A DNA stretch of 20,620 nucleotides. It comes from Prolixibacteraceae bacterium (GTDB lineage: Bacteria > Bacteroidota > Bacteroidia > Bacteroidales > Prolixibacteraceae). Both the position numbers and the translations under genes were made by a program. The stretch's first letter is position 1. Every line of letters begins with the position of its first letter. Under the pieces are notes generated by a model. It was not told the origin of the DNA and ran no database searches. It saw only the letters and a list, made by a program, of their open reading frames with translations. This document shows positions 16,301-20,620 of the stretch, one piece after another. The stretch covers positions 1 through 20,620 of the forward strand of contig JALOCD010000077.1 in NCBI GenBank assembly GCA_023228025.1, read 5' to 3'.

Positions 16301-16546
16301 CACATTCACCATGACCGGAATTTGAGAGGTGGATGAGGCAAACATGGTGAAAATGCGACCCATGATCATGAACAAGGGCGCACCTGGCGGGTGCCCTACT
16401 TCAAGCCTGAATGCAGTGGTTATAAATTCCCCACAGTCCCAGAAACTGGCTGTTGGTTCGATTGTCATCAGATAGACAAAGGCAGCAATTACAAAAATTC
16501 CCCACCCAACAACCGTGTTGTAAAACTTAAATGTTCTCATCAGCAT
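13391..16546 (-). CDS. DUF2723 integral membrane protein, candidate GT-C protein O-glycosyltransferase
   Basis: A 1051-residue protein of the DUF2723 family, which belongs to the protein O-mannosyltransferase-like GT-C clan and is nearly universal in Bacteroidetes. The N-terminal signature EPTASFWDCGEF is at residues 30-41, and GHPPGAPL at 51-58. D37 and E40, in the first extracytoplasmic loop, are plausible catalytic acids by analogy with the DE motif of PMT enzymes. About 12 membrane helices occupy residues 12-330 and 500-620. A large soluble region follows, ending in a TPR-like segment (about 900-960, VMEGKTDSAVAVLDRCIELM). The start is either the ATG at 16546 or the ATG two codons later. 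The predicted role is transfer of sugar from a lipid carrier to exported proteins; this is an inference from the family. The gene appears monocistronic, with its own -7 element. Confidence 0.88.
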   Translation of the reverse strand: MLMRTFKFYNTVVGWGIFVIAAFVYLMTIEPTASFWDCGEFITTAFRLEVGHPPGAPLFMIMGRIFTMFASSTSQIPVMVNVMSALASAFTILFLFWSITHLAKKILVTGEKETLSEMIAILGAGAVGALAYTFSDTFWFSAVEGEVYGTSSLFTALVFWAILKWENEADDTFANRWIILICYLIGLSIGVHLLNLLAIPAIVFVYYFRKYEPTRNGILIASGLSLVILAVMIWLVIPGLVVAASWFELLFVNGIGLPYNSGVIIYAILLTGGVSYGIIYTYRHKNVVANTILLGLSVIVIGYSSYAMTVIRSSANPPMDQNNPDNVFSLLSYLNRDQYGSRPLGYGQYYNAPLDSKDPYIQGSPTYIKKNGKYAIAEYKQSPNYDSRFCTIFPRMYSSNPEHVQEYKNWAGIKGTPVQATNRQGEPETLMKPTFGENLQFFFAYQVGFMYLRYFMWNFSGRQNDVQGAGGILNGNWITGINLFDSIRLGDQKHLPPTIGENGGKNAYYMLPFILGLLGMFFQYQAGKKGKQDFTVVMLLFIMTGLAIVVYLNQDPLQPRERDYAYAGSFYAFTIWIGLGVLAIYDLLRRYSAGTISAIVATVVSLFAVPVIMASENWDDHDRSGRYTARDFGGNYLQTCAPNAIIFTNGDNDTFPLWYAQEVEGIRTDVRVCNLSYLQTDWYIDQMRKKYYDSDPLPIKFTDDQVVQGTRDIVYVLDQLKRPVNLNEALEFIRSDDPATKLQQADNASFLPSKQLYYPVDKKAVLETGTVEAKDDSLIVDKLDINLTGNYLSKDEMIILDIINNNKWKRPIYFAVTVGREKYMNLQEYFQAEGFAYRLVPIKTKAKVKEGQIGRVNSNIMYNNIINKFKWGNMNDPKVYLDENNMRMSMNIRNNFARLADQLVMEGKTDSAVAVLDRCIELMPNKKVPYNYFNLLMAETYYKAAQYDMHRMGKDRTSMEVNMLPAATKKGNDVVRQMMENNEREILYYISLDPKFRDSVTEELQRAFYMLQTLGEITEQFGEKDLSKEINGKLSKLFSVIQPEKGNMVPK

Positions 16547-16561
16547 TAATTTAATCTTTCA

Positions 16562-16569
16562 CAAAAGTA
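16562..16569 (-). promoter_or_regulatory. Candidate -7 element of the DUF2723 gene
   Basis: On the minus strand this reads TACTTTTG, a perfect TAnnTTTG, ending 15 bases before the ATG at 16546. That predicts a very short leader of about 10 bases. Only a TGG, about 21 bases upstream, stands at the -33 position. Confidence 0.5.
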
Positions 16570-16834
16570 ACAAGCAAAATGGAGAGCAGGCCAGCAGGAC
16601 ATCCCTCCGGATACATTTGTATATTTCGAACTATAAATCTTTGCGAAGATATAAAATCTTTGTCCACGGCAGAAAGGGTTTCTATCGGAAGTGTTAAATA
16701 GAATTAAATCTAATGACCATCCAAAAAACAAAACAAATAGCCATTAAGGTCTTGTTAGACAGAATAATAAACATGATACAATTCCACTACTTCTAAATTT
16801 CCCGAAAGAATAGATGTTCTTTTTCATTTTTATA
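16570..16834. other. Non-coding spacer between the DUF2723 and tRNA promoters
   Basis: No gene is seen. The only structure is a pair of similar segments around TATAAATCTTTG and ATAAAATCTTTG (about 16632-16671), the first with a weak ATCTT/AAGAT hairpin. A 61-codon minus-strand frame through here starts in unremarkable sequence and has no coding character. Confidence 0.4.
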
Positions 16835-16864
16835 TTGGCAGAAAAAAAAAACTTTGTATTTTTG
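16835..16864 (+). promoter_or_regulatory. Promoter of tRNA-Gln
   Basis: TTG at 16835-16837, a 19-base spacer and TATTTTTG at 16857-16864 match the Bacteroidetes sigma-ABfr consensus (TTG, about 19 bases, TAnnTTTG) exactly. The mature tRNA starts 31 bases after the -7 box. Confidence 0.8.
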
Positions 16865-16894
16865 CGCGGTCTTAAATGATAAGACAGCTTTGAT

Positions 16895-16967
16895 TGACCC
16901 GTGGTGTAATTGGCAACACGTCTGATTTTGGTTCAGAAGAGTCCAAGTTCGAGCCTTGGCGGGTCAA
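16895..16967 (+). tRNA. tRNA-Gln (anticodon TTG)
   Basis: A complete 73-base cloverleaf. The acceptor stem TGACCCG pairs with CGGGTCA, and the D arm closes GTG with CAC. The anticodon stem TCTGA/TCAGA holds the loop TTTTGGT with anticodon TTG, reading CAA. The T arm CCAAG/CTTGG has the loop TTCGAGC. The discriminator base is A, and CCA is not encoded, as is usual in Bacteroidetes. A consensus promoter precedes it and an intrinsic terminator follows, so it is a single-gene transcription unit. Confidence 0.97.
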
Positions 16968-16977
16968 CAAGTCAATC

Positions 16978-17013
16978 AATCACTTACAATTTGTTTTGTA
17001 GGTGATTTTTTTT
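16978..17013 (+). terminator. Intrinsic terminator after tRNA-Gln
   Basis: AATCACTTACAA (16978-16989) pairs with TTGTAGGTGATT (16996-17007), giving 12 pairs with one G-T wobble and a 6-base loop. It is followed by a run of T to 17013. Confidence 0.88.
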
Positions 17014-17221
17014 GTTGCGAGGTTTTTTGATGACTATACCTGAACTCCCTTGATCAGAAAGAAATGACTCAAATAGGCATTTGCAATAAAATTTAGAATT
17101 TTCTACCTTGTGATCAGGGGAAGAAGATTCCCATGCATCGCTATTGCTGGAAGAATTACGGCCTATCTTCAATACGGATTTTTTCTTCAGATTTTGACTA
17201 AAGGAACTCAAATCAAGAGGT

Positions 17222-17392
17222 ATGTGGAAATCATTGATTTGCCTTTTTGTTGTATTGATATGTTTGCTTTCGTGCAAAAAGAACGGGGATACCGTTTCAT
17301 CCACTCCCCGCTTCCGCGCGATTGCATCGCTTGGCATTCCGCCCTACCAAATAACAATGACATTGTCCAACAGACCTTTCTCTAAGGTATAA
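17222..17392 (+). CDS. Very short lipoprotein-like ORF, possibly a truncated remnant
   Basis: A 56-codon frame begins with a convincing lipoprotein signal: MWKSLICLFVVLICLLSC, where LLSC at residues 15-18 is a lipobox with Cys18 as the lipidation site, followed by the charged KKNGD. From about residue 30 the coding sequence is made of the GC-rich inverted repeat (CGCTTCCGCGCGATTGCATCGC), encoding RFRAIAS, and the frame stops 20 codons later. The simplest reading is a decayed lipoprotein gene whose 3' part was replaced when the repeat arrived; a genuine mini-lipoprotein is the alternative. No promoter was found. I do not recognise the family. Confidence 0.45.
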   Translation: MWKSLICLFVVLICLLSCKKNGDTVSSTPRFRAIASLGIPPYQITMTLSNRPFSKV

Positions 17393-17472
17393 TCCGCACC
17401 GACAGGGGGAAAAGCCTTCATTCAACCACGCGATGCAATCGCGCGGGAGCAGTGGCAATCGCGCGGAAGCGG
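17308..17472. repeat. GC-rich inverted repeat with a doubled right arm
   Basis: The left arm CCGCTTCCGCGCGATTGCATCGC (17308-17330) has its reverse complement on the right in two overlapping-type copies: GCGATGCAATCGCGCGGGAGC (17430-17450) and GGCAATCGCGCGGAAGCGG (17454-17472). About 100 bases lie between the arms. The GCGATTGCATCGC-type sequence is much richer in GC than the flanks. It may be a dispersed repeat or a small mobile element; no transposase is present. The remainder of the 535-base gap (16968-17502) holds only the tRNA terminator and the lipoprotein-like ORF. Confidence 0.75.
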
Positions 17473-17502
17473 AATACCACTTTTCTCTTTAACCTGTTTA
17501 GA

Positions 17503-18846
17503 TTACATTCCCGGTAAATTAATCCCTGTAATCTTCCGGTAGAGGTCCAGTGCATAAAGATCCGTCATCCCGGATACGAAATCGACGATGGTCTGCAATT
17601 GTTCGTACAAATCTTCGCTGCGAAGATGGTATTGCTGGGGAATGATCGAAAGCAGTTTTTCTGAGAGCGGATCTTTCGGATCAAGAATGGCCGGGGTAAA
17701 CTCCTCCAACAATGTTCCCAGAATTTTGTAACCGGCGATTTCGATCTGAATGACAGCGGGATCCTTGTAAATCTTTGATACAGAAATCCTTTTGATCTCA
17801 GACATGGCTTCTTTTGAGCTGCCTTCCAGCATTTTCAGGAGCGATGGGGTCGCTTCACCCCGAAGAATCCGATCCATGTTTTTCAGAAAGATGGCCGCAC
17901 ACTCCTTCACCAATTTCCCAATTACCATGGCACGAAGATATCCTACCCGTTCGTTCTTGTCCTGCACAATTCTGAGATTGTCGAAGATGATTGACAAGGT
18001 ATCCTTCTCTTCCATCTGATCAAAAAAGGCCAAAAGCATCTGTTCGGCATCTTCGGAAGTAATGATTTTCAGCTTGTGGGCATCTTCCAGATCAATTATC
18101 TGGTAACAAATATCGTCGGCTGCCTCCACCAGAAAGACCAAAGGATGCCTGGAAAAGCGCATCGGTTGGTCCGATTCCTGTTGAAGACCCAACTGTGAGG
18201 CGATTTTATGAAATAGTTCTTTCTCTGTTTGGAAGAACCCGAATTTTTGCTTGTTTCCCGCCAAAACCGATTCATAGGGATATTTGACGACTGCCGCCAG
18301 GGTTGAGTAGGTAAGCCCAAACCCACCTTCGCGCCTGCCGTTGAAAGTATGGGTGAGTAACCTGAAGGCATTTGCATTCCCGTCAAAACAGGTAAAATCT
18401 GTTTGCTGCCCCGCCGGTAGCCGGTCCAACAAAATTCGACCTTCCCCTTTTCGGAAAAAATTGGAGATGGCATTCTCCCCCGAATGGCCAAACGGGGGAT
18501 TTCCCATGTCGTGGGCCAGGCAAGCGGTCGATACGATGGTGCCGATTTCGGAAAGGATGGTCGAGTCTGTGCTCTCTCCGCTTTTCGCCAGTCCAAGCGC
18601 CACTAGGTTGCCGAGGGACCGCCCTACACTGGCCACCTCTAGCGAGTGGGTGAGCCTGTTGTGCACAAAAATGCTGCCGGGCAAGGGGAATACCTGGGTC
18701 TTGTTCTGTAACCTTCTGAAGGGGGAAGAGAAGATAATCCGATCGTAATCACGTTGAAAAGCGGTACGTATCTCCTCCGGTTCGTCGTAATTCCTGAATT
18801 CAAGGCCTAAACGTACCGGAGAGATTAATTGGCTCCATTTTGTCAT
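17503..18846 (-). CDS. dgt: Deoxyguanosinetriphosphate triphosphohydrolase (dGTPase), HD-domain
   Basis: A 447-residue HD-domain dNTP triphosphohydrolase that converts dGTP to deoxyguanosine and triphosphate, influencing nucleotide pools and, in some bacteria, phage replication. The N-terminus (SSPFRRLQNKTQVFPL, 40-55) is typical of dGTPases. Likely metal ligands are H67 in RLTHS, H112-D113 in CLAHDMGNPPFGHSGE and D244/D245 in EAADDICY. FDGNANAFR (154-162) corresponds to the conserved EGNAQ-type segment. The length fits the 440-500 residue range of the family. The ATG at 18846 gives the standard start. A good TTG-19-CAAATTTG promoter lies directly upstream. It is divergent from the anion permease gene. 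The role in defence against phage is known for some relatives but not shown here. Confidence 0.95.
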   Translation of the reverse strand: MTKWSQLISPVRLGLEFRNYDEPEEIRTAFQRDYDRIIFSSPFRRLQNKTQVFPLPGSIFVHNRLTHSLEVASVGRSLGNLVALGLAKSGESTDSTILSEIGTIVSTACLAHDMGNPPFGHSGENAISNFFRKGEGRILLDRLPAGQQTDFTCFDGNANAFRLLTHTFNGRREGGFGLTYSTLAAVVKYPYESVLAGNKQKFGFFQTEKELFHKIASQLGLQQESDQPMRFSRHPLVFLVEAADDICYQIIDLEDAHKLKIITSEDAEQMLLAFFDQMEEKDTLSIIFDNLRIVQDKNERVGYLRAMVIGKLVKECAAIFLKNMDRILRGEATPSLLKMLEGSSKEAMSEIKRISVSKIYKDPAVIQIEIAGYKILGTLLEEFTPAILDPKDPLSEKLLSIIPQQYHLRSEDLYEQLQTIVDFVSGMTDLYALDLYRKITGINLPGM

Positions 18847-18869
18847 GCTGGCAGGTTGTGGTGACAGGT

Positions 18870-18899
18870 CAAATTTGGATCATTTTTCCAACATATCAA
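18870..18899 (-). promoter_or_regulatory. Promoter of dgt
   Basis: On the minus strand TTTTG (TTG at 18899-18897) is followed by exactly 19 bases and CAAATTTG (18877-18870), one mismatch from TAnnTTTG. The -7 box lies 23 bases before the dgt ATG. Because CAAATTTG is palindromic, the same box could be read towards the permease, but only a CTG stands 19 bases before it on that strand. Confidence 0.65.
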
Positions 18900-18955
18900 A
18901 AGGATTGTTGAAAATTAATAAATATCTTAGCCGGGTTAAAAAAATTCCCAATTAT

Positions 18956-19987
18956 ATGTTCAGCGGTTTATTATTTCCCCTCTTGGTTGCCATGTTTTTA
19001 GGTCTGAATATGGGCGGAAGCGGAACCGCCCCATCCTTTGCCACAGCCTTCGGATCGGGGATTATTCGTCGGTCTCTTATCCCTGGACTCTTTGGGATCT
19101 TTGTCTTACTGGGCGCCTTACTAGCGGGCAAAAATACTTCGATAACACTTGGGAAAGAGATTCTTCCTGCCGTCAGTTTAGATTATACACTGACAACCAT
19201 CATCCTGGGTTCGGTGGCGCTTTCGCTGCTTTTTGCAAATTTGATTGGGGTTCCCCAATCGACAGCGCAAACGACAGTGGTAGCGCTGATTGCCCCAGCA
19301 CATTATGTAGGGCAACTCAACACCCATAAGATCTTCTATGAAATTATCCCAACCTGGGTAGTCATGCCAATCATCTCATTCGGACTTATGTATTTTATCA
19401 CGAACGTAATTTCAAAGAGATTTGATCTGAAATATCCTGACTATTTTTATACTGACAAACGTCAAAAAATTTTCAATTGGATTGTCATCATCACCAGTTG
19501 TTACGTAGCCTTCTCCATTGGATCCAACAATGTCGCCAATGCTGCAGGCCCAATAACATCTATGATTACCAATGAATTGCATATAAATCCAACCAGTCAG
19601 AATTTTGTATTAATTATGCTTCTCTGCACCTTGATCATCGCGCCAATATTTGCTATTGGAAGCTCCATCTTCGGGCATAAACTCATGGTAAAAACAGGAA
19701 CCGCTATTATTGCGATCGGGAAAGTGGAGGCTTCCATGATCTCTTTCATCACCGCCTCTTTGTTGTTAACCGCTTCCCTGACAAGAGGGATCCCAACATC
19801 ATTGGTTCAGCTTAATACTTTTGCCATTCTTGCTCTGAGTGTCTCCAAAGTTGGCTGGAAAGAGACTTTCTCCAAAAAAGTGGTGAGACAGTTTTGGATG
19901 ATTTGGCTTATTGCCCCATTGATTGCCTTCATGCTTTCCTACCTTTTTACCTCCCTGGCAGATCAATTTGGATTACTCTCCATGTGA
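18956..19987 (+). CDS. PiT-family anion permease (CysP-like or phosphate)
   Basis: A 343-residue inner-membrane transporter of the PiT family, with about 10-11 hydrophobic helices and the family's internal duplication. Conserved segments include GVPQSTAQTTV (98-108) in the first half, and GSNNVANAAGP (189-199) and GIPTSLVQLNT (278-288) in the second. The usual GxND signature is altered twice: the first half reads LNMGGSGTAPS (17-27), and in the second the Asp is Asn (N192). The first change resembles the sulfate permease CysP, so sulfate is as likely as phosphate; this is inference. The open frame runs back to 18845, overlapping dgt, but I choose the ATG at 18956 because it begins directly before the first membrane helix. 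No regulator or sulfate-assimilation gene is visible nearby. It ends 2 bases from the convergent peptidase gene. Confidence 0.88.
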   Translation: MFSGLLFPLLVAMFLGLNMGGSGTAPSFATAFGSGIIRRSLIPGLFGIFVLLGALLAGKNTSITLGKEILPAVSLDYTLTTIILGSVALSLLFANLIGVPQSTAQTTVVALIAPAHYVGQLNTHKIFYEIIPTWVVMPIISFGLMYFITNVISKRFDLKYPDYFYTDKRQKIFNWIVIITSCYVAFSIGSNNVANAAGPITSMITNELHINPTSQNFVLIMLLCTLIIAPIFAIGSSIFGHKLMVKTGTAIIAIGKVEASMISFITASLLLTASLTRGIPTSLVQLNTFAILALSVSKVGWKETFSKKVVRQFWMIWLIAPLIAFMLSYLFTSLADQFGLLSM

Positions 19988-19989
19988 TA

Positions 19990-20620
19990 TCAAATTAATC
20001 CGGGCCTGAATTTCTTAATCGCTTTTTCCAGTTCTGCAGAATCGCGGAAATGACCTCTTAACCGTTCTTTGAAGGAGGGGCCATGGTTTGGGATTTGGGT
20101 ATGGACCAACTCGTGCACCACGATGTAATCGATCAACCTATCGGGAAGGCGCATGAGATGCAGGTTCAGGTTGATGTTTTTCAGGCTGGAACAGCTTCCC
20201 CAATTGGTTTTGTTGTTTTTGATGGTTACAGCTTTGAATGTATAGCCCAGTTGACCGGCCAACTCCCTGGCCCTGCCCGGAAGGTATCTTTTGGCCTCGT
20301 ACCGTAAAACCGCATCAAAAGCTCCATTGATTCTTTTTAGTAGTTCAGGATCCTGAAGCGACATCATTTCGGGGTAACAGATTTCAGCTATTCGCTCTTT
20401 GTGCCGAAGCTGCACCATAATCCGCTGATTTTTGCATGGTATCAGGTGGTAGTCGAAGTTTCTGGTAGAGAAGAGGAGACCTGCTTCCAGCGGTTTCCTG
20501 GTAAGGCCATGTTTTTGAAGTTTCTGTTGGGTGCTGATCACCCATTTCCTCTTTTCCTCAAGGAAGGCTTCGCCCCTGGAAAAAGGAAATAACCAGGGAA
20601 TCGACACCAATACCTCCCCG
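19990..20620 (-). CDS. Second YgjP/DUF45-type zinc metallopeptidase, 5' end outside the window
   Basis: A YgjP-family zinc metallopeptidase like the one after hsdR, but diverged. Counting from the TTG at 20610, WGSC is at 137-140, HELVH at 166-170 and the probable third zinc ligand, H176, in PNHGPSF. That TTG should not be taken as the start: the frame continues to the window edge (GEVLVSIP across the TTG), and this matches the N-terminal beta strand that precedes EAFLEEKRKWV in the family. The gene therefore begins to the right of 20620. The reading frame is intact over the 210 codons seen. It converges on the permease gene with only 2 bases between stops and no terminator visible. The location is probably cytoplasmic; the substrate is unknown. 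Confidence 0.88.
   Translation of the reverse strand, partial: GEVLVSIPWLFPFSRGEAFLEEKRKWVISTQQKLQKHGLTRKPLEAGLLFSTRNFDYHLIPCKNQRIMVQLRHKERIAEICYPEMMSLQDPELLKRINGAFDAVLRYEAKRYLPGRARELAGQLGYTFKAVTIKNNKTNWGSCSSLKNINLNLHLMRLPDRLIDYIVVHELVHTQIPNHGPSFKERLRGHFRDSAELEKAIKKFRPGLI

Noticed and set aside
16984..17337. 117-codon minus-strand frame after the tRNA
   Set aside because: Its start lies inside the inverted repeat, its end overlaps the tRNA terminator, it is Ser/Lys/Asn-rich with no recognisable domain, and the opposite strand holds the better-supported lipoprotein leader.
18845..18955. Upstream extension of the permease to an ATG overlapping dgt
   Set aside because: The added 37 residues are polar, precede the first membrane helix without family similarity, and contain the dgt promoter.

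Overview
The window looks like chromosome from a Bacteroidetes (Bacteroidota) bacterium, probably a Bacteroidales-like lineage. The reasons are moderate-to-low GC, almost no Shine-Dalgarno sequences, promoters of the TTG / TAnnTTTG type, a tRNA without an encoded CCA end, a DUF2723 membrane protein, an ExbB/ExbD pair of the Bacteroidetes type and intergenic repeats typical of that phylum. The assignment is an inference from these features, not from a database match.

Layout. At the left edge (20-3942, + strand) is the tail of a type I restriction locus: hsdR and, overlapping its stop codon by one base, a YgjP/DUF45-type zinc metallopeptidase. The hsdM and hsdS genes are not in the window and presumably lie to the left. 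Convergent to this is a minus-strand pair (3996-5854) of a DUF2157 polytopic membrane protein and a GDYXXLXY-type membrane-anchored protein, which normally occur together and have no known function. Next, also on the minus strand, is an exported sugar phosphate isomerase/epimerase-like TIM barrel (6054-6977). A 570-base non-coding stretch (6978-7547) holds three 28-bp AT-rich tandem units and a 98-bp double-hairpin REP-like element. It precedes a stand-alone archaeal-type ATPase (7548-8699, +) and an MMPL/RND exporter (8805-11162, +), which ends in a perfect bidirectional terminator.

From 11197 to 16546 all genes are on the minus strand: an ExbB-ExbD proton-channel pair without a TonB partner, a polysaccharide deacetylase, and a 1051-residue DUF2723 protein that is a candidate GT-C protein O-glycosyltransferase. 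Then come a tRNA-Gln(TTG) with its own promoter and terminator, and a 535-base stretch (16968-17502) with a very short lipoprotein-like ORF that runs into a GC-rich inverted repeat. At the right edge are a dGTPase (17503-18846, -), a divergent PiT/CysP-family anion permease (18956-19987, +), and a second YgjP-family metallopeptidase whose 5' end leaves the window (19990-20620, -).

Most of the window is housekeeping or envelope biology. The clearest defence locus is the hsdR end. The parts least explained by known families are the hsdR-coupled protease, the repeat-flanked ATPase, the lipoprotein leader fused into a repeat, and the DUF2157/GDYXXLXY pair. I did not find convincing evidence of a wholly new system.
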